NCBI RefSeq assembly: GCF_003419895.1
Contig: NZ_QPMM01000020.1
Coordinates: forward strand, 19,653 to 83,652
Reading direction: 5' to 3'
DNA length: 64,000 bases
DNA from: Chitinophaga silvatica
GTDB lineage: Bacteria > Bacteroidota > Bacteroidia > Chitinophagales > Chitinophagaceae
Below the pieces are notes generated by a model. It searched no databases and was not told where the DNA came from. It was given only the letters and a program-made list of their open reading frames with translations. This document shows, piece after piece, positions 15,945 through 24,534 of this stretch. Both the position numbers and the translations under genes were made by a program. Numbering within the stretch: position 1 is the first letter of the stretch; each line of letters opens with the position of its first letter.

Positions 15945-17828
15945 TTATTCTGCATTGACTATAGATCCCTTAGGATAAGTAATCGCATATTTTAAACGCT
16001 TCTTCTGTTCTGCAGCAGGTGCCAGTTTCATTACCCAATTCAATATTTTGGACTCATTATCTATTGTTGCATCATCATATTCAGCTTTTGATACTTCCAT
16101 ATCTGAACTGGTTTTTATTGGCAACTGATCCTGTACTGTTATATTGATAGGCACTTTTTTGTTGTTACGGATACTGATTTCCCAGGCCTTGGAGAAAGTA
16201 GTTTTTGACCCCATAAAATTCTTTTTGCTCTCATCTTTCAACAGGGTACGATTTACAATTACCTGTTTATCTTTCCCTAATGATATTTGCAGTGTATCAG
16301 TTCCGGCCTGCAGATCTAACAGTGTTTTACCAATATAAGTACCTTCATAAAAAATACTGGCTTCTCCATCCAACAGATTTAACGATTCCCAATCTGTAAT
16401 CGCTGCAGTCAGAAACGCCGCCTTTTCAATTTTAGGCACTGCATAGTATTGGTAGTTGGCTGCAATTTCCAGTTCCTTAATTCCAACACTATAGGTTTTA
16501 CCATCAGGAGGAATAGAATAGGGTATTGGAATGTCGAAAGTGATGGTAGTGGGAGTTGCAATTTCAGGAATCTCTTCAGGAGCATTGAAGGTCTGACGTT
16601 TTTTGGTAACATTTAGTCCTGCCACTTTACCACTAAGTGCAGAAACAATCTCCCCATCTGCTGCGTATCCGCTTACTACTACTTCCTGTAAGGTTGTGGA
16701 TTGTGGAGTAAGCTTCACCTTCATCATGTTGTTGGCTGCTAATTCACGTCGCTCATACCCAATGTAAGAAAATACAAGATTATTATTCCCTGGCGGAACC
16801 TGCAGTTTATAGGAACCATTTGCATCAGTAACTGCACCATAATTGCGGCCTTTTACCTGAATACTCACACCGGGAAGTGGATGTCCTTCATCATCTACAA
16901 CCGTTCCTGATACTTCTCCCGGAGATAGGCTGCTGACCAATGTTTTGGCATTATTTCTATCTTCAATGGAGCTATAGTATTTTAAAAACCAGGGCTGCAA
17001 TGTTGGTTTCGTATTACTTTCATCAGGGGTACCTGTACTTAAAGCCAATTTTACATCTTTCCAATCTTCACCACATTGTTGGTAAACGCTTGCTTTATAG
17101 AGCATGGTTAATGGATTATTGATATCCTTTACTCTTATATCATAAAAAGGAATCCAACCGGCATTTTTTACTACATAACTTACTGTAATCTTACCATTAA
17201 CCGGGCTTTTGGAATTAATATCCAGAATAATATCGCTGGTGGCGGTATTTGCTTTGTTATTTAAGGCTGTTAGTTGCTCATTTACAAGCAAGATATCCTT
17301 TCTGGTATTAATAATACGTTCTTTTATTTCAATGAGTTTAGCCAGAATTTCAGTTAAGCGGGCACGTTGTAAATCGAGCGATTCTTTTAAATCATTAGCC
17401 TTTAATCCGTTATTTCCACCTACAGCCTGATTTTTAACAAGCATATTCTTTTCTTCTTTATATACTTCTTCATTGCTTTGCTCTTTTTGCAACTGCAGTG
17501 TCAACTTTTCCAACTGAGCTTCCAGGTTCGCGATTTCAGTTCTTTTTGTCTGTTGCCGGATAATATTTGGTTGCCTGGATACAGATAATAAGGAGAAATC
17601 ACCTTCTCCGTTTACCTGGATACTTTTCTCTTCGAGGTCGGGCGAGACATCTGTAATAGTCACCTGGTTGTTGCCAGCTGCCAGTGAAACATTGCCGGTT
17701 CTGGTGATCTGAGCGCCTTTAATAAATACGGTTACTTTACTGATTGTAGTGCTTACTGTTTGTTTCTTTGGCTGGGCAATCACCGCAATGGGCATGTATG
17801 CTGCAATAAGAAATATAAACTTATTCAT
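15945..17828 (-). CDS. DUF4139/MuiA-type exported protein with an inserted SusC-like N-terminal module
   Basis: 627 residues with a signal peptide (MNKFIFLIAAYMPIAVIAQ). The N-terminal DUF4140-like segment (VTVFIKGAQITRTGNVSL) is followed by a coiled coil at about 85-180 (LEAQLEKLTLQLQKE, LQRARLTEILAKLIEI) and then the DUF4139 beta domain, as in 'mucoidy inhibitor A' proteins. Within the DUF4139 part, about residues 300-412, sits a carboxypeptidase-regulatory-like domain (VSGTVVDDEGHPLPGVSIQV, VTDANGSYKLQVPPG) ending in a TonB-box-like LQEVVVSGYA and a plug-like ALSGKVAGLNV. The insert is of the type normally found at the N-terminus of SusC proteins. The function is unknown. Confidence 0.87.
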   Translation of the reverse strand: MNKFIFLIAAYMPIAVIAQPKKQTVSTTISKVTVFIKGAQITRTGNVSLAAGNNQVTITDVSPDLEEKSIQVNGEGDFSLLSVSRQPNIIRQQTKRTEIANLEAQLEKLTLQLQKEQSNEEVYKEEKNMLVKNQAVGGNNGLKANDLKESLDLQRARLTEILAKLIEIKERIINTRKDILLVNEQLTALNNKANTATSDIILDINSKSPVNGKITVSYVVKNAGWIPFYDIRVKDINNPLTMLYKASVYQQCGEDWKDVKLALSTGTPDESNTKPTLQPWFLKYYSSIEDRNNAKTLVSSLSPGEVSGTVVDDEGHPLPGVSIQVKGRNYGAVTDANGSYKLQVPPGNNNLVFSYIGYERRELAANNMMKVKLTPQSTTLQEVVVSGYAADGEIVSALSGKVAGLNVTKKRQTFNAPEEIPEIATPTTITFDIPIPYSIPPDGKTYSVGIKELEIAANYQYYAVPKIEKAAFLTAAITDWESLNLLDGEASIFYEGTYIGKTLLDLQAGTDTLQISLGKDKQVIVNRTLLKDESKKNFMGSKTTFSKAWEISIRNNKKVPINITVQDQLPIKTSSDMEVSKAEYDDATIDNESKILNWVMKLAPAAEQKKRLKYAITYPKGSIVNAE

Positions 17829-17959
17829 GGGTATCGTTTAGGGGATGATGCATAGATTATATAGAATTCCATAAGATAATTATTTTTTTAGTTTCTTTGT
17901 CAGATGAGCAGGCATATGACCTGCTACATTTGAACCAAACCACCATTAAAAAAAGTAAG

Positions 17960-19117
17960 ATGATTAAGAAAACCATCCAATTCCTGCTACTGGCAGGTTT
18001 ATTGCCGTGTGCTGCCTATTCCCAGGATAGCACTCAATTTATCAAGGCTTCCTGGAAAGAATTGTTAGCCAAAGCTCAAAAAGAACATAAGCCAATTTTT
18101 GTAGACACCTATTTCGAAGGCTGTATTGCCTGCAAGGAAATGGACGTTAAAGTATTTCCAAGCAAGGAGGTAAAAGAGTATATGAAGCAAAATTTCATTA
18201 ACACAGGCTTTGATGTCTTCAAGGAAGAATTTGGCTTTGATATCTGCTCCCGTTATATGTTACATGGCTTCCCAACTTTTCTGGTGATTTCCCCGGAAGG
18301 TAAGCTGGTAGATATAGACCTTGGATATAATGATGCCGATTACTTTCTTGAGTTTTTAAAGAAGGCTAATTCCAGATACCAGAAATCTGAGTTTCATAAT
18401 GGATTTGCTACTAAAATTGTAAAGGAAGGGCCAGACTGGTATCAGAATCTTTATACCAAGAAGAGGGTATTGCCTTCAGATTCAGTTGTACTGGCTTTCA
18501 TGCAACAACAAAAAGATAAGATGAGTGAAATGTCGGCCAAAGCGATGTCTATATGTCGTAAAATGCCGGTTGAGTGGCGTAACTATTATCTTCAAAATCG
18601 GAATGAATATAACAAGCGTTTTGGAAAAGATCTGAATGCTGGAATTTTAGACAAGCTAATGTCTGCTGATCTGAAAGCCTTACCAGCTACTTATGATGCA
18701 ACAGCCTTCGAAGCATTTATAGCGCAAAAATCGAAAGAATATACGGGCGATGACTGGAATAAAATTAAAATGGATTTTGCTTTCAGCTACTTCGTGAGAA
18801 CGCATAAACAAACTAAACCTTTTATCGAATTTGCCATTGCCAACAAAGACCGGAGCAGCAATAATATCAGGATGATTGCAATGTATGGCCGTGAAGAGTT
18901 GAACAATCCGGATGTAAAAGCATTGCTGCTAAACTGGGCAGATGAAACACTGAACGAACATTCAAGTCTAGAAGTTCTTAGTAGCGTTGGAGACATGGCG
19001 ATGAATTCAAATAAAGATCAGGCTAAGAAGTATTTTACCTGGGCAGCGCTTAAAGCCGGAGTAATGGGATTAACGGGGCAGGAACAGGATTTGAAGAAAA
19101 GGATTGCGTCGTTGTAG
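17960..19117 (+). CDS. Exported thioredoxin-fold protein
   Basis: 385 residues from ATG 17960, which gives a clean signal peptide (MIKKTIQFLLLAGLLPCAAY); an earlier in-frame ATG at 17897 would add 21 residues in front of it. The thioredoxin-like domain occupies about residues 25-140: KEHKPIFVDTYFEGCIACKE with a CxxC redox motif (CIAC), and the cis-Pro strand LHGFPTFLVISPEGK. The C-terminal 230 residues are helical and not recognised. It probably handles disulfides or reductant transfer in the periplasm (inference from fold and export). Confidence 0.82.
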   Translation: MIKKTIQFLLLAGLLPCAAYSQDSTQFIKASWKELLAKAQKEHKPIFVDTYFEGCIACKEMDVKVFPSKEVKEYMKQNFINTGFDVFKEEFGFDICSRYMLHGFPTFLVISPEGKLVDIDLGYNDADYFLEFLKKANSRYQKSEFHNGFATKIVKEGPDWYQNLYTKKRVLPSDSVVLAFMQQQKDKMSEMSAKAMSICRKMPVEWRNYYLQNRNEYNKRFGKDLNAGILDKLMSADLKALPATYDATAFEAFIAQKSKEYTGDDWNKIKMDFAFSYFVRTHKQTKPFIEFAIANKDRSSNNIRMIAMYGREELNNPDVKALLLNWADETLNEHSSLEVLSSVGDMAMNSNKDQAKKYFTWAALKAGVMGLTGQEQDLKKRIASL

Positions 19118-19242
19118 TGAATTTTTAGGTTGATGATTGTGTTGATTATAGATAGATTGAAAGGGAGTGAGCAAGTCCAATGCTATTAAGTTAAGGGAAT
19201 AGATTTCATGATTCTTGATGTCTGATTGTTGGATTTACTTTC

Positions 19243-19440
19243 CGCGGCCATTGGCAGGGCGGGGGCAAGTGTAGTGCCCTACAGGGTTTCATCGAATTGC
19301 AGGTTCTGTATTGTTGATTTATTTCTTTATGGAATTGAAATCAAAAGATTGACTTTAAACGAAAATTGTCTACCAGCCAGAAACCACGGTTTTGATGAAA
19401 CCCTGTAGGGGCGGAGCTTGCCCCCGCCCAATCTACGGTC
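19243..19440. repeat. Hairpin-ended non-coding element, copy 1 (MITE/REP-like)
   Basis: About 198 bp bounded by inverted repeats that themselves fold back (right end gggcggagcttgcccccgcc; inner arms TACAGGGTTTCATC and its complement). The inside shows no coding sequence. The same element, about 70% alike inside (shared tgatttatttcttta core), occurs at 56640-56837. It fills most of the 516-base gap 19118-19633 together with the terminator; the remainder shows nothing I can name. Confidence 0.8.
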
Positions 19441-19568
19441 ACAAAAGTTTTGAAAACAAACAGAAGTCCAAATTATAGAAACAGGAACCTTAACTTTAAA
19501 GCATTGAGCTTGCTCCTTCTTAATAAAATTTATCAATCAAATCAACCCAAAAAAATCATTAATCTATC

Positions 19569-19621
19569 AATAGAAAAAGCGGGAGTTTCAAGGATAACCT
19601 GAAACTCCCGCTTTTTCTATT
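19569..19621. terminator. Bidirectional terminator
   Basis: A perfect 22-bp inverted repeat (core gcgggagtttca / tgaaactcccgc with flanking A- and T-runs) around the 9-base loop aggataacc. It sits 13 bases from the end of the minus-strand DUF192 gene and terminates that operon. Confidence 0.92.
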
Positions 19622-19633
19622 TAAGAAAGAATT

Positions 19634-20155
19634 TTACAATTTCTGATAAACGATCTTATCGCCGAAGGCTATATGATATTTATCGGAAAACCCTCCATTT
19701 ACTTCTAAAACGTATTTTGCTTTCTTGAAAGAAGGAAGTCCTTCTTCTGATAATGGAGTTGCATATTTTTGGATCGACACAATTTCAAACTTGTCATCAA
19801 TATAAATAATATCCAGAGAGATATAGGTATTCTTCATCCAAAAAGATCTTTCATCCATATCGGGGAAGATGAACAGCATTCCCTGATCGTCGCTCATCGA
19901 CTTTCTGTACATTAAGCCATCTGCTCTTTGTTCGTCGGTTTGCGCTAATTGTATATCGATCTTGCGAAGAGTATCGGCGCCGGATTTAGCAACAAAAGCC
20001 AGGGTTCCCTCTTTACGGAATGCAGAGCCATTGCTGGTTTCTACATTTGCTTCAGTAACCGGAGTTTCAGAAGCATTGTTACTGCTGGTATTGGAGTTGT
20101 TGCAGCTTGCGACATACAAACTGGCGATCAGAATACATTTTAGATGTAGTTGCAT
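19634..20155 (-). CDS. DUF192-family lipoprotein
   Basis: 173 residues from the ATG at 20155; the upstream in-frame GTG (20167) would add only four residues. The signal peptide ends in the lipobox VASC. The DUF192 core is clear: KIDIQLAQTDEQRADGLMYR, DDQGMLFIFPDMDERSFWMK, NTYISLDIIYIDDKFEIVSI and KYVLEVNGGFSDKYHIAFGD, including the W-M-K-N-T signature. The biochemical role of the family is not settled. It follows mqnE by 18 bp and ends at a strong terminator. Confidence 0.9.
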   Translation of the reverse strand: MQLHLKCILIASLYVASCNNSNTSSNNASETPVTEANVETSNGSAFRKEGTLAFVAKSGADTLRKIDIQLAQTDEQRADGLMYRKSMSDDQGMLFIFPDMDERSFWMKNTYISLDIIYIDDKFEIVSIQKYATPLSEEGLPSFKKAKYVLEVNGGFSDKYHIAFGDKIVYQKL

Positions 20156-20173
20156 AAAAGGGAACACGATTGT

Positions 20174-21352
20174 TTAGTGAGCCAATTCTTCTTCAGAGAA
20201 TACCATATCGGTATAATCTTTTATTTCGTTGTAAACAGTATCTCTTTCTATCGGACGTCTGCCGGCTTGTTTAATAAGCATGGCCAGTTGTGCGGTATTC
20301 ATAGAAGGAGACTGTTCTTCCGCACCAGCCATTGAGTATATTTTGGTAGTATCGTCGATAGTTCCATCCAGATCGTTTACACCAAATGAAAGGGTAAGCT
20401 GGGCATTATTTCTGCCTAACATTGGCCAGTAAGCTTTCAGATGAGGGAAATTATCCATATACAGTCGGGCTACGGCATAAAGTTTCAGGTCTTCAACGAT
20501 GGAACTTTCGTGAATATCAGACATATCATTGCCTTTATTTCTGAATTTCAGCGGAATGAAGGTATTGAATCCACCTGTTTCATCCTGTAGCTGGCGTAAG
20601 CGTTCCATATGATCGATGCGGTGGGCATACGTTTCGAGGTGACCATACAACATTGTGGCATTGGTATGCATTCCTCTTTGATGAGCAGCTTTATGGATAG
20701 CAAGCCATCCATCGGCATCTACTTTATCATGACAGATTTTAGCGCGTACCTCAGGTGCAAAAATTTCGGCACCACCACCCGGCATCGATTGGAGACCGGC
20801 TTCGTTGAGAATGCGCATCCCTTCTTCTACACTAACTTTAGCTTTACGGAACATATAATCCAGTTCCACAGCTGTAAATCCTTTAATATGCAGATCCGGA
20901 CGATGTGCTTTGATCTTTTGGATCAGCTCCACGAAGAAATCAAGCTGCATTTTAGGATGCACTCCACCTACGATATGTACTTCTGTCACTGGTTGTCCAT
21001 CGTATTTTTTTACGATGTCCATCATTTGATCTATACTCAATTCCCAGCCTTCTTCACGATTTTTATATAAACGTGAATAGGAGCAGAAATGACAGGTAAA
21101 TACACAAACATTCGTGGGTTCGATATGGAAATTTCGATTGAAGTAGGTTTTATCGCCATGTAGCCTTTCTCTGACATGATTGGCTAAAGCGCCTAAAATA
21201 CCGATATCGCCTTTCTCGAATAAGGTGAGCCCTTCAGCGGGCGTAATACGTTCCTGTTGGAGGATCTTTTCAGCAATGCGTTTCAGCTCCGTATCTAGAT
21301 TGGGTTGCTGAAGGAGCACTGAAACAGCCGGATTATCATTTCTCATCGTCAT
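20174..21352 (-). CDS. mqnE: Aminodeoxyfutalosine synthase MqnE (radical SAM)
   Basis: Radical SAM enzyme of the futalosine route to menaquinone, joining a SAM-derived radical to the chorismate-derived enolpyruvyl-benzoate. 392 residues, normal for the family. The [4Fe-4S] cysteines are C83, C87 and C90 in NVCVFTCHFC. MqnE-type landmarks include HIVGGVHPKMQLDFF, GFTAVELDY, SMPGGGAEIF, NATMLYGHLE and FGVNDLDGTIDDTTKIYSMA. The last motif distinguishes it from MqnC. The ATG overlaps the stop of the upstream metalloprotease gene by four bases (ATGA), implying translational coupling. Its presence indicates anaerobic or microaerobic-type menaquinone respiration made by the alternative pathway. Confidence 0.93.
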   Translation of the reverse strand: MTMRNDNPAVSVLLQQPNLDTELKRIAEKILQQERITPAEGLTLFEKGDIGILGALANHVRERLHGDKTYFNRNFHIEPTNVCVFTCHFCSYSRLYKNREEGWELSIDQMMDIVKKYDGQPVTEVHIVGGVHPKMQLDFFVELIQKIKAHRPDLHIKGFTAVELDYMFRKAKVSVEEGMRILNEAGLQSMPGGGAEIFAPEVRAKICHDKVDADGWLAIHKAAHQRGMHTNATMLYGHLETYAHRIDHMERLRQLQDETGGFNTFIPLKFRNKGNDMSDIHESSIVEDLKLYAVARLYMDNFPHLKAYWPMLGRNNAQLTLSFGVNDLDGTIDDTTKIYSMAGAEEQSPSMNTAQLAMLIKQAGRRPIERDTVYNEIKDYTDMVFSEEELAH

Positions 21353-23478
21353 CTTACTTTCATTAATTTGATGGTCTTAGCCCCGTTCCTGTAAATTAAT
21401 TTTACAAAATAAACACCATTTGCCTCATTTACCAAATTAAAGGTCATGCGGTTGTTTGCTCCGACAGCCGAGGCAGGCTGACTGGTTATCAATTGCCCTT
21501 GAACGTTGTAAATAGAAACCTGCATCAGATCCTGTGGCCAGGGATAAAATGTGAGCCAGAAAATACCGGAACTAGGGTTTGGATTTAGTAAAACCCCGTT
21601 TTGTCTGAGGAGCGGATTGAGAGATCTGCTTACAATTCTTATATTATCAATATAAATATTATTCTCTGAATTTGATATATTTCTGAAGGCTACTTGAAAT
21701 TTTCCTTTAAGTGCAGTAGCGGTTAAATCAACCGAATCGGTTCTCCATTCCTGTGGCGTAGGTACAAACTCGGTTTGGGTAGGTGATTGTCTGGTAATCA
21801 GATTTGGCCCCCATTTGGAATACAGCATTTCTCCTGTTTTACGGCAGTCGGAAGTCACCAGTATTTGCAAAGTATCCCATTTATTACGCTGGGAATTAGG
21901 ATCAGAATACACTGCTGCTGCCACATCAAAAAACAGGAATACCGAATCGGCTCCCTGCGCATTTATTACCGGAGTAAGCAAATCGTCTATCTGGTCATTG
22001 GTATTGTACCCAAGATTTCTCATCAAAGCAGAAGCATTACTATTTCTTCCTACATCTCTCACCCTTTCCCAGGTAAAGCTCCGGTCTGGATTATAAATAT
22101 CCCAGCCGGGAGGAGGGAAACTGTCATTTTCGAACCCTTCTTCAAAAGGCAGGGTTACTTCAGCATCATATCTGAACCTGCTAGTAGCAGTATCATTACT
22201 CACATTTTGATCTGCCTGGCCATTCGGCAACTGTGTATATGCTTTGAGTACATAATTCCCAATTCCTACGTTGGCGGCAGGAAGAGTTACCTGAGTTTCA
22301 GCAAAGCTGGCCAGGTTTCCTGTCCATTTCATAGAGGTAAGCGGACCATTATTGACCTGGTACCAGATAGTTACAGTGTTTAAAGTTTGGATGCCCTTGT
22401 TGCGGAGCAATACTACGGGCAAAAAGCCGGGATCACAGATTTTACCGATTGGATTGGAAATATTGCTCAGAGAAGCATCAAAATCAAACATCGCAGGCGG
22501 ATTACATCCATCCGAGGCACTTAAGGTTACTACCATGTTTTCCATGAAGTAACGCATCCTATCTACCTGCCCCTGGGTGAATAAATGCATACAGGCATCA
22601 TCCGTATAGTCCATATAATTCATGAACATAATACCAGGGTAGGTTGGGCTGCAAAGGTCCAGTACCGGGAAATTCGGGCAACCATAGGTGTTATTGCCCT
22701 GAAGTGGGGTATCAGCAATACCGTCATCAACTGAGCAATCGCCGTTATCATCTCCCCAAATATGTTTTAACCCAAAATAATGACCGATTTCATGGGTAGA
22801 AGTTCTGCCAAGGTTATAAATATTCCCTACACTACCGGTTGTACCAAAAGCAGTGTAGTGAACTACTATGCCTTCCTGTTCTGAAGGATAGCCAAAGCCT
22901 CTGGGAGCGGCTACGCCTAAAAAGTTGTTGGCTAAGCGGGTAACCCAGATATTGAGATATTTACGGGTATCCCAGGCATCGGAACCCCCTGTACTATTAT
23001 ATTTTACATCCGGAGCGGCATTACTGATAGGATAGCTTTGCCCCGGAGCTGTTTTAACTTTAACAATCCCCGTTGTTGGTTCTCCGCCTGGAGTACGCTG
23101 TGCCAGGCAAAAATTGAACCTGGTATTACCAATAATGGATTGCCAAACCGGGGGGACCTTTGAAATATCAGGGTTCAGGGCATTGTAATCCTTGTTTAAT
23201 ACATCGATCTGGCTGAGCACTTGTGCGGTAGTAACCATGGATGTATCATCCAATACAATATGTACCACTACCGGAATTGTTACTTGCTGGGGCAATGCTT
23301 CAACATGCGGTCGGTTTTGCCCTGATAACAACTTCTGTTCGGTTTGCTGTATTAGGGTCTGTAAAGAAGGAATCTCTTTGACTCTTTGTTGCAGTGCGGT
23401 AGCAGTACCGCATTTACGTTGGGCCATGGTTGTTAGGCCTGTAAAAGAGATAAGTAGGATAAGTAAATAGCGACGCAA
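21349..23478 (-). CDS. Secreted M43-type zinc metalloprotease with T9SS sorting domain
   Basis: 709 residues; signal peptide MRRYLLILLISFTGLTTMAQ. The catalytic domain has the extended zinc motif HEIGHYFGLKH (about residues 228-238) and the Met-turn MNYMDYTDDACMHLFT, as in cytophagalysin/pappalysin-type proteases. A jelly-roll-like region follows, then a C-terminal T9SS type A domain (NPNPSSGIFWLTF, VSIYNVQGQLI, NGVYFVKLIYRNG) that directs export and surface attachment. The frame starts with TTG at 23478; there is no upstream in-frame ATG, so the start is less certain than the gene. It probably hydrolyses extracellular proteins. Confidence 0.93.
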   Translation of the reverse strand: MRRYLLILLISFTGLTTMAQRKCGTATALQQRVKEIPSLQTLIQQTEQKLLSGQNRPHVEALPQQVTIPVVVHIVLDDTSMVTTAQVLSQIDVLNKDYNALNPDISKVPPVWQSIIGNTRFNFCLAQRTPGGEPTTGIVKVKTAPGQSYPISNAAPDVKYNSTGGSDAWDTRKYLNIWVTRLANNFLGVAAPRGFGYPSEQEGIVVHYTAFGTTGSVGNIYNLGRTSTHEIGHYFGLKHIWGDDNGDCSVDDGIADTPLQGNNTYGCPNFPVLDLCSPTYPGIMFMNYMDYTDDACMHLFTQGQVDRMRYFMENMVVTLSASDGCNPPAMFDFDASLSNISNPIGKICDPGFLPVVLLRNKGIQTLNTVTIWYQVNNGPLTSMKWTGNLASFAETQVTLPAANVGIGNYVLKAYTQLPNGQADQNVSNDTATSRFRYDAEVTLPFEEGFENDSFPPPGWDIYNPDRSFTWERVRDVGRNSNASALMRNLGYNTNDQIDDLLTPVINAQGADSVFLFFDVAAAVYSDPNSQRNKWDTLQILVTSDCRKTGEMLYSKWGPNLITRQSPTQTEFVPTPQEWRTDSVDLTATALKGKFQVAFRNISNSENNIYIDNIRIVSRSLNPLLRQNGVLLNPNPSSGIFWLTFYPWPQDLMQVSIYNVQGQLITSQPASAVGANNRMTFNLVNEANGVYFVKLIYRNGAKTIKLMKVR

Positions 23479-23521
23479 AAAAGTAAATTTGAGACTGAAG
23501 ATACGAGAAAAATTTACGCAT

Positions 23522-23555
23522 AAAAAAAGCGCCTCAGATATTTGAGCCGCTTTTT
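23522..23555. terminator. Terminator after the second thioredoxin gene
   Basis: Stem-loop aaaaagcgcctca ... tgagccgcttttt with one mismatch, flanked by A- and T-runs. It is a diverged copy of the perfect hairpin at 24062-24090, duplicated together with the thioredoxin gene. Confidence 0.85.
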
Positions 23556-23576
23556 AATCTTTTTATAATATCACGA

Positions 23577-23894
23577 TTAGATATGCTGTTGGATTTTCCT
23601 TTCCAAAATCGACTTAGGTACTGCTCCCACAACTTTATCTACAACTTTGTTGCCCTTTACGAAAAGAATTGAGGGTAGATTGGTAATGCCATAATTAATG
23701 GAAAGCTGAGGGTTTTGCTCCACGTTTACTTTACCAATATTTACTACTCCTTCGTAATCTTTATAAAGATCATCAATTACTGGTCCGATTGCGCGACAAG
23801 GGCCACACCATTCTGCCCCGAAATCTATAACTGATAATTTATCGGATTTCAGAACTTCTGTTTCAAAGTTTGAGTCAGTGAATTCTAAAGCCAT
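23577..23894 (-). CDS. Thioredoxin paralogue with Trp-to-Gly change before the active site
   Basis: 105 residues, the usual thioredoxin length, nearly identical to the copy at 24113-24430. The redox motif WCGPC and the cis-Pro region NLPSILFVKG are intact. The residue matching E. coli Trp28 is Gly here: IDFGAEWCGPC against VDFWAEWCGPC in the sister, a single-base TGG to GGG change. Trp28 is nearly invariant and packs against the active site, so activity or partner choice may differ. Flanking duplicated sequence shows it arose by tandem duplication. Confidence 0.93.
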   Translation of the reverse strand: MALEFTDSNFETEVLKSDKLSVIDFGAEWCGPCRAIGPVIDDLYKDYEGVVNIGKVNVEQNPQLSINYGITNLPSILFVKGNKVVDKVVGAVPKSILERKIQQHI

Positions 23895-23939
23895 ATACTA
23901 TGATTTAAAGTTTGTAAAATGATTGTTTTGATGATCTGA

Positions 23940-23988
23940 AAATTACAGCATTTTTGACATCTTGCTTATTGTTTAAATCTATACAGAT
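23940..23988 (-). pseudogene. Vestige of the dnaE 3' end carried by the thioredoxin duplication
   Basis: Bases here match the true 3' end of dnaE and its downstream sequence at about 24513-24563 with only a few changes (shared block cttattgtttaaatctata), then similarity stops. In the real gene this stretch encodes the last 9-10 codons of DnaE. It is not expressed as protein and marks one boundary of the duplicated segment. Confidence 0.8.
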
Positions 23989-24061
23989 ATCAATATTTGA
24001 AATATCTGAACTTAGTGCTTTGAAACCCTTGAACTTGTTGTAACGTAAAAAATTGCGCAAA

Positions 24062-24090
24062 AAAAAGCGGCTCAATTTGAGCCGCTTTTT
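24062..24090. terminator. Terminator after the first thioredoxin gene
   Basis: Inverted repeat GCGGCTCAA / TTGAGCCGC extended by A- and T-runs, 23 bases beyond the stop of the thioredoxin gene at 24113. Confidence 0.88.
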
Positions 24091-24112
24091 AATCTTTTTA
24101 TTATATCAAAGA

Positions 24113-24430
24113 TTAGATATGCTGTTGGATCTTCTTTTCCAAAACTGATTTAGGTACTGCACCTACAACTTTATCTACAACTTTGTCTCCCTTTACGAAA
24201 AGAATAGCAGGAATGCTGGTGATACCATAGTTAATGGAAAGCTGAGGATTTTGGTCCACATTTACTTTACCAATATTAACTTTTCCTTCATAATCTTTGG
24301 AGAGGTCCTCAATTACTGGTCCGATTGCGCGGCAAGGGCCACACCATTCTGCCCAGAAATCTACAACAGATAATTTATCGGATTTCAGTACTTCTGTTTC
24401 AAAGTTTGAGTCAGTGAATTCTAAAGCCAT
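24113..24430 (-). CDS. trxA: Thioredoxin
   Basis: 105-residue cytoplasmic disulfide reductase. All canonical elements are present: VVDFWAEWCGPCRAIGP with the CGPC active site, the buried acidic residue in VVDF, SINYGITSIPAILFVKGDKV with the cis-Pro, and VGAVPKSVLEKKI. This copy keeps the conserved Trp before the active site, so it is the likely housekeeping form. It lies 104 bases after dnaE on the same strand and is followed by its own terminator and a diverged duplicate. Confidence 0.96.
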   Translation of the reverse strand: MALEFTDSNFETEVLKSDKLSVVDFWAEWCGPCRAIGPVIEDLSKDYEGKVNIGKVNVDQNPQLSINYGITSIPAILFVKGDKVVDKVVGAVPKSVLEKKIQQHI

Positions 24431-24534
24431 ATACTATGATTTAATGTTTTTATAATGATTGTTTTGATTTAATTTTTACGTGCTTAATAAGATCAAATCC
24501 CGATCCGGATGCAAATTACTGCATTTTTGGCATC

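Noticed and set aside
23577..24430. Assembly duplication of thioredoxin
   Set aside because: The two copies differ at several residues and in flanking bases and terminators, so they are real diverged paralogues.
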